Below, in pieces: positions 23,165-35,254 of a stretch of 64,000 nt of DNA. How positions within the stretch are numbered: the stretch's first letter is position 1; every line of letters begins with the position of its first letter. Both the position numbers and the translations under genes were made by a program. The stretch covers positions 464,201-528,200 of the forward strand of contig MNCI01007988.1 in assembly GCA_015680685.1 (NCBI GenBank), read 5' to 3'. The notes below the pieces were generated by a model, which was not told the origin of the DNA, did not search any database, and was given only the letters and a program-made list of their open reading frames with translations. Origin of the DNA: Gnetum montanum (Eukaryota > Streptophyta > Gnetopsida > Gnetales > Gnetaceae).

Positions 23165-25085
23165 AAAAGATCTAACCTAGGAAGTCCACTCATTTATCTA
23201 TAGATTACTAGGTAAGAGTTATGCAAAGCTCTTCTTAACTCTAGTTCTAAAGTTAATCTTATCTCCCATGACATATACAAGGCCTAGAACCTACCACCTA
23301 TTAAGAAGAGAAACATTTATCTAGAATCACCAAATCAGTTGATTACTATCCCTCTGGGATTAGTAGAGGACATTATGATCAAAATTTGTGGGTGGTCCTA
23401 TCCTACTAATTTTCTGGTAATCAAGGTGGATAACAACAAAAGTGCCTATCCTATCATCATGGAAAGGGCTTGGTTAAGAACAACTAATGTAAGAATGGGT
23501 ATAAGGGACCAATCTCTTGAAATATCTAAGGAAATTGAGGTAGAAAAAATTGAGAAGAAGTGTGTTCCATGCATGCTGTACAGTGACAATGGGTGCAATT
23601 GTGTGAAAAATATTTGGTCAATCAAAGGCACATACATTAAGGCATGGAATCAGTGTGCATAAGAAATTAATATTCAATGGTGTTTGTATGTAGTAGTCAT
23701 AGAGCAAAAGGGCACCCAATGGTTGCTAGCTAATTTAGATAACAACACAATATGCATGAAGCCAACTGAGAGCCTAACATGTGCATATGTGGATGGCATG
23801 GACAGAATTGAATAAGTTCATTCCAAACTCTTCAATGAAGATGATGATGCCTATTGGTGAGAGTTGGAAATCCATAATCATTTCAAATAGGAGACTTTAG
23901 ACCTAAAAACTTTACCAATTGGAATGGAATATGCATTTTTAAAAAATGGTAAAACAGTCAGAATTAATGCCAAACTTGTTGTTGAACTAAAAGAAAAATG
24001 GTTGAAATTGGTGAATAAATGGTTAATAGCCTTTGCTTGGTCATATCTAGAGCTAACAGAAATCAATACAAGGATTAGCATCACATCTACACTAACCTAT
24101 CCATTAAACCTAGAAGGTAGCCATAAAGGTGGCTAAACCCCAAATTAAAGCTAATCATCAAGGAGAAGACAAAGCAACTCCTCATGGTAGGGTTTATCTA
24201 TCCAGTCTCGGATAGTGAGTGGGTTAGTCTAGTCATAATTGTACCAAAGAAGGATGGCAAATGGTGGGTCTGCCTCATCTTTAGGCTATTAAATATGGAA
24301 ACATTTAAGGATCACTTTCCATTGCCATTTTTGGATCAAGTATTAGACATCATATCTGGACATTACTATTATAGCTTTTTGGATGGTTATAGTGCTTATA
24401 ACCAAATCCAAATTACACCAGAAGATTAGGCCAGGATAACATTCACAAGTTCCTAGGGAACTTTTTCATATTCTAAAATGCTAGTTGGCCTATGCAATGC
24501 CCCTGCAACATTTCAATGCTTGGTCCTTAGTATATTTCAATAGAAAATAGGTAGTTATGTTCAAGTCTTCATGGATGAATTTTCCACCTATGGAGCTACC
24601 TTTGAGTAAGCCTTGGACTGACTTGAGAAAGTACTGAAGAGATGTGTAGAAACAAACCTACGTCTCAACTAGCAAAATAGCCATCTCATGGTTCAAGAAA
24701 GCATTGTGCTAGGGAACTGAGTTTTGTAGAAAGGGATTGAGGTAGATCCAAAAAAGATAAGGATCATCCAAGGCATAACACACCAAATACGGACCATTAA
24801 AGATGGTTGGTCATTCCTTGGCCACATTGGCAACTATCGATGATTTATTAAAAATTCCTCTGAGATCACAAAGTTGTTGGTAGAGCTTACAAAGAAAGAT
24901 GAATCTTTCATTTGGATGAAGTAATGTGAACATGCATTCCAATAATTAAAAGAGAAACTCATAGAAACAACAATCCTATGAGCACCAAATTGATCCAAAC
25001 CGTTCCATATCATTGAAACACCATAAAATTTCAAGACTCTCATGCTTCAGTATAGTCTCAAAATTTGGGCAAGGACTTCCACAAG
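23165..25085 (+). pseudogene. pol: Element D pol: protease, RT, start of RNase H (truncated by E2)
   Basis: Protease: SVNLISHDIY near 23245, then ITIPLGLVEDI (23339) and MERAWLRTTNV (23460), the layout of Athila-like gypsy proteases. RT: GFIYPVSDSEWVSLV from 24187, then VPKKDGKWWVC, KDHFPLPFLDQVLD near 24310 and FLDGYSAYNQIQITPED near 24375-24425. A VGLCNAPATFQ block lies near 24484. The YVDD region reads VFMDEF near 24565, so the catalytic pair is altered. RNase H begins near 24900 and is cut off at about 25085 where E2 begins. I could not find the rest of D on the far side of E2. Confidence 0.75.
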
Positions 25086-25090
25086 TGCAG

Positions 25091-26919
25091 TGTCATGATA
25101 GTTTAGCAGGAAAATGTAGGCATTGAGGATGGACTGTCTAGTCTAGCAGGTTTTCTATCTCCAGATCTGATAGGCCTGCTGGACTCTCTGGCATGCCCAA
25201 CTAGATAATCAACTTGGCTAATAGTCTACCCAAAAGCTATGCTAGGAGTTGTTGAAAGTGTTTGGGATGAGCAAAACAGTTTGGCAAGTTTTCTAGTGAA
25301 GAAGTCTACTATGCTACACTACTCTATGCAACATAGCAAGCCTTGAAAGATAGTTTCCCAAGTGTCCAAGTGCAAAGTGACAAAGTGATTGCAAAGACAA
25401 GACAAGATTTAGTTAACATAAGGTGTTATGTTATTCTACACTATGTAGCGTAGCATAGTGTAGCAAAAGCAAAGCAGAAAGGCCCATCTTTCCAAGTGAT
25501 TCCAATAAGAAAATGGCACTTTAACAAGACTTTGGCCTTCAAAACTTCCCACCCACTTAGTCCTCAGGCTTCAAGCAAAGTTTCTTGCTAGAAATTGGTG
25601 AATTAAACAAGGAAGCATGATACGCTAGCTACTATGTTGTGCCACACTACATAGCATAGCACAACATAGAAAAGATAAAAAAGTAGCAAAAGTGTTTCAA
25701 ACATGAGTTTAGCGAGTTCAAAAGCTCTTTGGCATGAAGGAAAAAAGTTGTAGTTGTTAGCGTGACTAAGCCTTAGACGAATGCTTTTCAGCTCCAACAC
25801 AAATTTCAGTCAAGACTAGTGGCTATGCTATGCTACGCTACATAGTGTAGCATAGCGTAGCAAGTAGCTACTTATGCTACACCAATGTGTTCAACAACAT
25901 GAGTAATGCAACACTGGTAAAAAAGTAGCAAGATTTATTTAGGTAGCTCTAGAACGTTTTGACAATAATTTTTCTCACTATGGAATCTCCTTGGAAAAAT
26001 CAACAATTCCACTCCACTTTGCATCCCCTTTGTCAGCTTCCAAAACATTGTTCCTACACTTGAACCTACTTGTTAGGGTAGAAAAGACATATTCCCAGAG
26101 CATAAGCTTCATTTTTTCTTACATTGTTAACCCACTAGATCTCGGGACATGTGGTTCTAGTGGTATGGTCATAGTGTAACAAAGTTCGCATCTAGCATTG
26201 CATACCTACATGGTATGGACATGATAGCATCTTGTGGGGTCCAAGACACATGGCATCCAGACCACATTTCTCTCCTACTCCTAGCCCTATAAATACCTTG
26301 GAAAACAATGCTCAAAGGGTTGGCTTTTTTATTGCGTTGGCAAGAGTAGTTAGCTTATTAGCTTTTTGCGTTGGCTGGTTGGCTTCTTGATTGGCTTTCA
26401 GAAGGCATAGTTGGCATTTTTCTCAAGCATTCTAGTTACCTTTGAGTTCTCTGGTTAGCTCTAAACATCCCTTTGTGAGTCAAGAATTTTGACATCTTAG
26501 CAAATATATCAAAAAGCAAAAGAACCGTGACTATACCGCTCAGTGTAAGCAGTGTCTCTCCAACGTTGCATAACCTATTGTACAGCTTTCAAACAAGGCA
26601 AAGAATCAAATTTGTGACCTTGGGGTAGTGCACTTTCTCACCTGAGTCTATTTTTCCATTTCCTTATTATAATCGTTGTTTTGCACTATTTTTGTCATCT
26701 TGCATTTATTGATCATCGAATCATCTTGCATGTCTCGCTTACAAAACAAACATTTACGTAAGGTTAAGATACACTAATTAAGTCCCTATCTAATTGACAA
26801 GACCATTCAGGGTTCCCTACTTCCATTTCTCTCTAGCATGGCCCTCACACAGATCTAGGGTTAAATTGTTCATCCGATAACCTCTCGATGTTCTAGCCAC
26901 CAATTTTTTTGGTCACTAT
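25091..26919 (+). repeat. E2 5' LTR
   Basis: Similar to the E1 LTRs in the segment with TTTTCTATCTCC...CTGCTGGACTCTCTGGC and in the TATA-to-end part. It contains the TAGCATAGC motif in strong inverted pairs, for example 25826-25861. Ends are approximate: the start is chosen by the first TG after the D pol frame stops, the end by alignment with the E1 LTR end before the PBS. Confidence 0.7.
26287..26295 (+). promoter_or_regulatory. TATA box of E2 LTR
   Basis: CTATAAATA in TAGCCCTATAAATACC, the counterpart of 3224 and 20812 in E1. Confidence 0.65.
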
Positions 26920-26925
26920 ATTTTT

Positions 26926-26944
26926 TGGTGCTAAAAGGAGGGCC
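26926..26944 (+). other. E2 primer-binding site
   Basis: TGGTGCTAAAAGGAGGGCC, the best-preserved of the three PBS copies, just after the LTR end. Confidence 0.75.
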
Positions 26945-27300
26945 TTTTTGGTGCCTTTTCTGTGTCCTATGGGTAGTCATGCACCAGCATAAATTTGACA
27001 TCCTTTTGTGGTTGTTTACGCATCGTGTGGTGCAGATTGGTCAAGACGATGGTTCCTTTGGAACCCAGCAGGATGAAAAGCCTCTGATCTCCTATCAATT
27101 TCTATGTTTCTAGTTTGTGATCTCCCCTTTTATCATGCAAAATGATTCCATCAACAACCATTGTTTCTACCTTGAGCTTTGATGCTCCTTTCTCTGCTTA
27201 AAGCACCATCGGTGTTGAGTGACCACCTAGCTTGGTGTTGGCACCATGCTAGTCTCTTAGGATTCGACATTTGTGACTTGAGTTCTTGGCATAAGACACA
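26945..27300 (+). other. E2 leader
   Basis: Untranslated segment similar to the start of the E1 leader (ATCCTTTTGTGGTTGTTTAC, ATGGTTCCTTTGGAACC). It lacks the 400-bp TAGC-rich block that E1 has here. The + strand open frame at 26925 starts inside the PBS and is not a gene. Confidence 0.55.
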
Positions 27301-30099
27301 GAGTGTTACAACTTTCTCTATGCAAAGATCCAGGAAAATCTGCCCCTAGATCGCCAAGAACTTGAGCACAAGTGCAATTTTGAATTCCTTCATCAAAATG
27401 AAAGGGAGTTTGTCCCTAACCCTGACATTGCCATCCCCCTGATGGAGAAATATTAGAGGATCTTAGATTAGCTACTGCAAGTCAGTAATCCTAGGTAGCG
27501 GGACATGGCATCCCATTATGACAAAGCATTCCAGGATAGGTAGGAAGACCTGGAATCCCAATCCAAGGGTGGTGGCTAGACTTACCCTATGACCATCCCT
27601 CCCACCATGGTCTTCAAGTCAAACCCACTTCTTATGTCTACCTCTTTCATGACTACAACTACTTCATCACAATATACGTTTTCATTGGCCATGGGTAGCC
27701 ATCTTGCACCCCTAGCATATCAACCTGCACCTCCCTACATTTCATTCCCAGGCACTCTTCCTCCTCATTATGTCCCATCTTTGTATCAAGTACCAATCAC
27801 ATCTATGCTACCCTACATGCATACCGCATCTTCCTCACAGCTACATGGGGTTTGCGCTCCTATTCCATCATCTACACTTGCTTCACCATCGATGGCAGGT
27901 CGTGCCCCAACCAAGTGATGGACCCTAGCCACTTCACTTTCTATTTTGTAGCCCCACTAAATGCCACATTACCCTTACCACCAAGCATACCAAGTCTTGT
28001 AGGTGTCACAACCAAGCAAGGGACTATGGCCTGTCCCATTAGGCATGCAAATGACTAATCCTACTACACCACTAGTGGTCGCTACTCCAACAACATCACC
28101 CATTGGGAGGTGGACATCACAAGTAACACCTTTTGTGGGGATAGCCCCAACTAAACCCCCTATGATCCAGGTCGCTGCCTCTACTATGCCACCAATGATG
28201 GTTGCCCCTTCAACCTCACAACCTTCTACATCATCTCCAGGTCTGGATCAAGCATTCCAACTTATCTAGACCCTCACTAAAGAAATAAAGCATCTTGAAG
28301 CCACCAGTTATGACACAGTGCAACTCATGGATTTCTACCATGACTATCCCATCAGTCTAGTTGTTCCTATGCTTGCATTACCCCCTGGGATGCCACTTCC
28401 CCACTTCACAAAATACAATGGGAAGGGAAATCCCAACGTGCATTTGGTCACATTTTGATCTAAATATTTGCTATTATAGTAGTGGCTACATACCATTATT
28501 CGTTTCTTTTCTATGTCTTTGATGGGCAAAGCTCTAGACTAGTACCGCGCACTCCCGTGTGCCTCCATCTCAACACTGGAGGAGCTCCTGACCTAGTTCA
28601 TGACTTGCTTCATGTATAACTTGAAGCCCGAATTCACACTGGATCAGTTGATGGGTGTTAAGCAAGACCCAATGGAGTTAGTACAAAAGTTTATATAGTG
28701 GTAGAGTGCCACCTTGAATAAGATCCATGAGCCTATCGTGGAGGCCCATTTGTTGGCCATCTTCAAGAGGGCAGTAAATGATTTCATCAAATCTAGGCTG
28801 TATTACCTATCCCCATGCTCTCTCAGTCAATATTTTTCCCAGACAAAGAGCATCTAAGATGCGGAAGAGGCCAGCAAGGACCTTGCCTATGTTGCATACA
28901 ATAATTCATATATTAAAACAGATAGAGACAAGGGCAAAGCTACAATAGCCACAGTGGCCACTGTGGAAAACGAGGCAAATCCCAACAACAACAATAACAA
29001 GAAAGTAGCCACAGTGGCAACTGACCCCATTCCTATCTCAAGTAATGCTGCTCAAGCCTCCACATCAGCACTAGAAGCATCCACCATGGCTAAACCCAAC
29101 TTTGAGCATAAAGATCGATCTAAGTACATCCCATTGATTGTCAAGCATTCAGAACTTCTAAAGAAATTTTTGGGGGCTAGGTACATCCAACATAAGTGGA
29201 TGTCTGAGGAGGCAACCAAATGGCATCAATGATACTACAAGCTCCATAGGAACCCCTCCTTGGCTATGCCCAATGAGCCACTAGTTCCTAATAACTTCAA
29301 GCTAGAGTGGTTCTGTGACTATCATCAACTCTATTGTCATGACATGGATTACTATCTAGCATTAGAAGATGACATCCAATAGATGATTGATTAGGGGAAG
29401 TTGGTTCTAGATGAAAGCAACCTAGTCCGCCCTGAAAATCAATCCATGCATGTTTACAAGAATCCCCTCAATGCTAATGATGTGAGGTACATTATCAACA
29501 TGATTGGTGTAGACAATAATCCACAACTGACATAGCAGCTGTTTGTGGTTTGTGCACCTCAACATGGCATAGCAACACCTACGGCTACAAAAAAGTCCCC
29601 ACAAAAGCCATTTGTTCTCAAAGTTCCTCCTCGAACATCCACCCCTACACCCTTCATATTTAAAACTATATCACTGCCTGCACTAACACCACAAATACTA
29701 TTCATCATTAGGGGGCCAAAAGACTCAAATACCCCCATCACACAGAGCCAACATAAGACTGCATCACAGCCTTCCCATTCAAAGAAACAGGAAGAGCATC
29801 TAATGAATGAAATGACCAAGAAGCATATCTCCCCAGGTCCCTCCAAGCCTACCCCTTCATCTTCCGTGTTTATGCCCCCCTCGTGACCAAAAGTTAACAC
29901 CACTACATGCACATGATGATTGCCACCCCACACAAAAGGATCTAACCCCAAACCTGAAACTGCTCCTCCTTAAGAAATTTGTCTTCTAGGATGAATGGAG
30001 GAGGAAAAGGTTGACAAAAAACCAGAAAGTGGACAAAACCTTTTAAATGCTCTTACTTAGGTTAAGTAGGCTCTGAAACAAAAAAACACAACCTTAAGC
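27300..30099 (+). pseudogene. gag: E2 gag, decayed
   Basis: Aligns with E1 gag throughout. N-terminal block HKCNFEFLHQNEREFVPNPD near 27365-27425, then a Thr/Ser/Pro-rich stretch (27590-28260). The capsid core is near 28260-28850: KYNGKG, ALD-stop-YRALP, LKPEFTLDQL. A knuckle-like C-x2-H-x5-H-x4-Y, its last Cys lost, lies near 29310-29360. PFV/VPP-type repeats follow at about 29540-29720, the clearest being KPFVLKVPPRTSTPTPFIF. It ends near LLNALT-stop-VK-stop-ALKQK before the protease frame. Stops are mainly TAG at Trp and Gln positions. Confidence 0.8.
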
Positions 30100-30951
30100 T
30101 TGTACGACTTGGTAAAAAATTCCACCACACACTACGAGGCTTTGGTTCACATGTTAACGTTCACACCAGTTGACAAAAACATGCCAGTGGAGGAGAAAGC
30201 AATCTGTGCAGTCATGCTTCCTTCTACACCCAAAGAACCATGGCCATCTCAATTGACATTCCATGATGAGTCCATTAAGGATGACCCTGAAAAGAGTTAG
30301 GTGATGATAGCACCCCTATTCATCACAATTTGGGTCGGTCAACACAAGATCCAAAGGGTACACATTGATGATAGGGCTGCTAAGAATGTCATCCCGTTCC
30401 CCATAGTGGACAAACTAGGTTTGGTAGACCGAATCAAACCCATGAAAATGTCATGTCTGAAGTCATTCAATGGAGCATGGGTGGTGGTCAAAGGGACTGT
30501 CCACATTAACTTTGTGGGAAGGAACCATTTCCCCAAAAATGCAACATTTATTGTGGTAGAAGAGATGCCTGAGTTTAACTTGATCTTGGGGAGGTCATAG
30601 TTAGCCAAACTTAGGGTCATCTCTTCACCCATACATCAAGATATACATCTACCTTATGTAGGCAGGGAGGTGGTTATTTACAGTGACGAAGTGGCTACCC
30701 AAGCGATAAACAATGTTGACATGGAGCAAGGTTCAGAAGTAATAACTTCTGAGAATGAAGCACCCATTTCAAATGAAGTGACTTGTTTGGCAAATGAGTT
30801 GGCCCAAAATTTTGGCTCAGAAAATGACACTGCATGGGCTGAATTACCTTTTCAAGTGGTAGATAATGACATAGAAGAATACCATAATAAAGCCTCTCAG
30901 CCTTACATCTCACCAAGCCCACGATGGGTTAGAAAGCAATTACGAGGATGA
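30100..30951 (+). pseudogene. pro: E2 aspartic protease region, nearly open
   Basis: The best-preserved protease in the window: three open stretches (30100-30300, 30301-30600, 30670-30951) in one frame, broken by TAG at 30298 and 30598 and a few more between 30600 and 30670. The active-site block is VHIDDRAAKNVIPFPIVDKL (30358-30417), with D-R where D-G or D-S/T-G would be expected. FIVVEEMPEFNLILGRS matches the second conserved block. The 93-residue C-terminal part ends WVRKQLRG then stop. E3 lacks exactly this domain. The spacer with the antisense gene follows. Confidence 0.8.
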
Positions 30952-31094
30952 TCGTTACTCATGTAGCATAACAACTCCATTGATCCTTACCCAATTAACA
31001 CTCTTTATACATCTATTCTTTGTTTTCTTTACATTCACTCATCTACGCTAAGTGTATAATCCATTCCTTAAACCGATCACATCACATCCACTGT

Positions 31095-31295
31095 TTACAT
31101 TATGAAATGGCCCACTAAGGCCTAAAACTGGAAAAAATTTTCCTTACCATCATCCAATGGCCCAAAATGGCCTAAAACTAGCAATAGCCCAAAATAGCTT
31201 AAAACCACCAATAGCCCAAAATGGCCTAAAACTAGCATTGGCCCGAAATGGTCTTAAACTATTGTTACAACCCAAAATGGCCTAAAACTAAAATG
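31095..31295 (+). repeat. E2 GCCTAAAACT repeat array, between protease and antisense gene
   Basis: About seven units of the type ATGGCCYAAAATGGCCTAAAACTAGCA, the counterpart of 8500-8712 in E1. Confidence 0.7.
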
Positions 31296-31463
31296 AGATG
31301 CTCCTGACGAATTTAATGCAAAAAAAAGAATAAAATAAAATAAAAATAAGTGCAACACATAACACATAAGCAAAATAGATTTCTTTGTATTCCATTTTTT
31401 CTCTCACAAATCAATAATGTCTATAAGATTCTTTGAATTTAAATAAAATGTTCGACTGCTATG

Positions 31464-34400
31464 CTATAACCCATCGCCCACTCCATCGTGCCCTAGTTCA
31501 TTAGGACTTGTACTTTCATCCAGATTCTATACCATAAAGAAAATGTAGTCAACTAAAGCTATAATAAAGACTCAAATAAAACAAGCTATCACTATGCCAA
31601 AAGATAACTAACCCGAGACAGTCGCACATCTGTTTTGAGGGGTATCCGATCCAAGCTAGCCACTAGGCATTGCAAGATCTCCTCTTCCATGATATCGGCA
31701 AAATTCCTGTTGCCCAAGTCAGTGCTTGCTGCAACTTTCTCCTTTTCTATGGATTTAAATCTTCGTGGTCTTAGAGAAAAGGTAGCAATAGTAGTTTCAC
31801 CTGTGGGAAACGTTACTTCCCTTTCTGGAGATTTGCTCATTGTCACCTATTGCATGAACCTGTTATAAGCCCCAGAAGTGCCAATAATATTGAGGAATAC
31901 CTCATAAGTATGTAACTTAACTGAGGCATCCCTGTATTGGTTACAGTAGGTGCCACGTTCTAGCTTATACAAGTGTTTATGATTTTTTCGTGCTTGGCCC
32001 CACTCGTAAACCTTTTCACTATAGTCCTTCCAGTCTTGGTTCTTTTGGGCTAACAGGACCATTTGCATGCATTGTTCTATTATTTTACGAGTGGCCTCAT
32101 TGTTGTGCTGCATGACCATCCAATATCTTGCGTAGTCAATGATGGCCATGCGTCAACTACCATCGTTGGTTTCTCAGGCCAACAGGAATTCATTCTTAGA
32201 TCAGAGATCTTGCACCTCGGTGGTGAAGTTGGTCTTCACCTTCTCAAGACGTTGTACCCATTTCTAGAGGTCTTCATTCATGTCCTTGAATTCACACAAG
32301 GAGCATGCCAAGTACAGTGCACATTGGCTCGCTTCGTTGTATACGCAATGAGGTACTTTGATTACCTCCGGTCAAAATGCAAGCATAGCATCGACCTCAA
32401 TCGCTCGTTTGGGGTTCCACTTGAGACGGGAAGCTACTAACTGCATATATAAAGGCATTAGTCATAGTGGCATATTGAATCAACAATATTTTAAAGAGTC
32501 TAGCATAGCAATTTTTACTTAACCACTTCTGGGTCAACATGCCTTAAGCAGTTGATCATGTCATCGACCACCCCCTCCATGAAAGTAAATTTGTCGAGGG
32601 TCTCAGTCCATGGTCGCAGGTGGATCAAGGATGGTTCAGAGGTATCAACGGTGGTATTAGCTGCATGGTAAAATGTGTTAGCTAAAGTTGAGAGAACCAT
32701 AATAGGGCTGATGAATAGCATAAATGATAGTGTAAAGCTCCTACCCATCAAATCCTTAGGGGTGATAGCTGGGGGGTCACCCATTAGCACACTATCAAAT
32801 ATGTGGTTCAACTCACCAACATCCAAATGAATCCCCTCTCCTTCTAGCTGACCTAACAATGTAGCAGCGTCCTCGATGCTCATGTGCCCCTCTAGCATTG
32901 AGTTGCTCTCCACAAAAGGGTCGTCAATAAGGGTCTCTTCCTGATTACTAGGAGCCTCTTCCTCATTGGTTGAACCCCTTTCTTCTTTAGCAGTGACCTC
33001 CTCTTCATCGGCAGAGACCTCCTTCTCACTAGTTGAGGCCCTTTCTTCTGTAGTAGGGGCCCCTTTTTCATTGACCAGGGCCCCTCCTCTGTAGCCAGAG
33101 CCTCCTTGTTTGTGTTAGTCACCCCTATTGTAGGGGTCACTACATCTTCTTCCCCTTCTTCCTCTTCTTCCTCAGCTAACGAAGCATAATAGCAGTAAGC
33201 AAATAACATCAACTTGAAGAAGTTGCTACACTATGCTATGCTACCTAGCGTAACATAGCATAGTGAAAAAAAAAACCAAAATCAAAAACTTACCAATCGG
33301 AGGCTACACTCTGTGAAGTTTAAGCTGCAACTTCTTCCCCTTTCCCTCATTATGTAGGGAGGTTCCTCAACTGGAAGGGACCTCTTACATTGCAATTTCA
33401 TCATTACCATCTCTGCAATGAGGCATTCCCTCCTTGTCACACTACTGGAGGTAGTAGGGGGTGCCACTCCCAAGCTGTCCTTGGCCTAAAAGTTGCATGT
33501 CACCCCATCCCTGGTTGTCATTGAAAATGATTCCCCAATAGCTTCTGATGGTTCCTAAGATCGGGTGGTATGAAAGACTTGGTAGATCCATAGTTTGGAA
33601 ATATGGCTATGATCTTGTAGTACCTAGACCCCATTCTCATGGACTACCAAAAATTCTGCAAAACACCGTAGGTAGGCTATGAAGAAGACATGGTGCACAT
33701 TGAAACGAGACTCAATATTCCTACGAAGCTTGACCATTTTAGCCTGCATGCCTCTGCAAAGGTGCTTGGCCCAATTGTAATGGGTCCCCTCTTTCATGAT
33801 GTCCCTCATTATCTAAGCTTTCTCAATCCCAATGATTTTTCCTTGGGATAGCTACTTGGGGAAGGAATGAGCACGGAAGATAAGGTAAACCATTTTGGCC
33901 ACCCATAGCCTAACTTTCTCCATATAGATCCCCTTTCGATCTTTGGCCATCCCTAGCCACTCCTCGATGTCCCCCTAATTATGTGCATCTTTCTTGGATT
34001 TTTCTCCCATGGGGAGGCCATTAGAGGGGATGCTGAAAAGATCCACAAACAATTGATCATTGACATCAAACTTCACATGCACATCATGAACACATGTGTG
34101 GAAGTGGTCTACCTTTTTTGAGGAAGCATCTCGGTAGGTGGGACATTTGGGTTAATAGCCAAAAATAAGTCCATAAGCCTAGCCTCCTAAATATTATGGG
34201 CAAGTGTGGTTGGAGCCCCATTACAAAGCCAACACTAGGTCTCCTCCATCACCCCATACTTAAAAAAGAGGTTGATTTCATTGTGCCCAGAGGAAATCAT
34301 AGTCACCTCCTGGGATTTCTTTGCCACTAAAATGATTCACAAAAACAAACAAACAAAAAACAAAAAAAAATTAGGAGAGAGGGTTAGCAAAAGGTAGAAA

Positions 34401-35254
34401 TCACTCAAACACATAATAGTGAATTCACACCTTAGCGTACTAGTTTTAAACGGCATGGGAAATGGTGGGAGATCCACCAACATGCCTTCGATGGTGAGTG
34501 GCCTGAGGGATGCCCACTCCCTATCCATCCAACCAGATTCTTTACACTTCCCATAAAATTAGGAATACCAGGTTGGATAGGTTCTAAACTCACCCCCAAA
34601 TTGGCCTATTACATCGGCATGCACATTCACAATAGAGGAAAACTCTTGTAGGTCCATCTGTGCCAATGCCAAGGCATCTGTGTCACCGTGGAGACCATTT
34701 TTGTCAATAAAAAACCTGGCAACACATGGAAAATGCATATATACACTATCAATACCTATGTCTAGAGTAGCATAGATTACACAACAAAATACCTTCGTAG
34801 AACTCACCCGTCGGCATAATAAATAGTTCCAGGTGGGTTCTGAAAGTAGGTGCCCATGTGACGGGCAACAAACAACATGTTGTATAAGTGATAGCACTTA
34901 TACTTAGGCATCTCCCAAATCCAACTTTAGCATCTCAAGATTTTTGGATGCTTGTTGGAACCTTCTACTTGCTCACCCTTGATTGACACATCAGTCAAAA
35001 ATTTCAGAATTTCCCAGTTTGCCCCAGGTAATAGGGTTTCTGTAATTGTGGCTGCTATCTCCACTGACAAGTGTGATGAAACAATCACACTAAAATGCTG
35101 AAGGAGGAACTATAGGAAGTTTCGTGTGCCCTCCCAAAAACTAGACCACCTGCCACTCCACATGTGCATGGGGAGGAGGCACATTGGCCACTGGTGTGCT
35201 AAGATAGCACATGACTCCTACAATCTCTAGGAAAATCAGGATGGGTTTCAACAT
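31464..35254 (-). pseudogene. E2 antisense seven-exon gene (unknown function), best exon model
   Basis: Opposite strand to pol. Exons, in transcript order: A 34808-35254, B 34431-34715, C 33294-34326, D 32745-33175, E 32519-32660, F 31613-32440, G 31464-31526; all six introns are GT-AG. About 1,070 residues, no signal peptide or membrane segment seen. A: VEIAATITETLLPGANWEIL and FQNPPGTIYYADG. B: LALAQMDLQEFSS. C: HYNWAKHLCRGMQAKMVKL and FIAYLRCFAEFLVV. D: Glu-rich. E: DKFTFMEGVVDDMINCLR. F: SPEREVTFPTGETTIATFSL. G: 20 residues, then TAG. E3 matches in exon number and rough size. A few stops break it. Function unknown; it was evidently maintained in these elements. ATG at 35252-35254 follows the acceptor ATGCAG. 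Confidence 0.8.

Noticed and set aside
26925-27113. Small membrane-like protein starting at MVLKGGPFWC
   Set aside because: It begins within the primer-binding site of E2 and is not conserved in E1.
29559-29951. 130-residue minus-strand open frame over E2 gag
   Set aside because: It is a shadow of the gag PFV/VPP repeats on the + strand; the gag frame aligns with E1 and E3.
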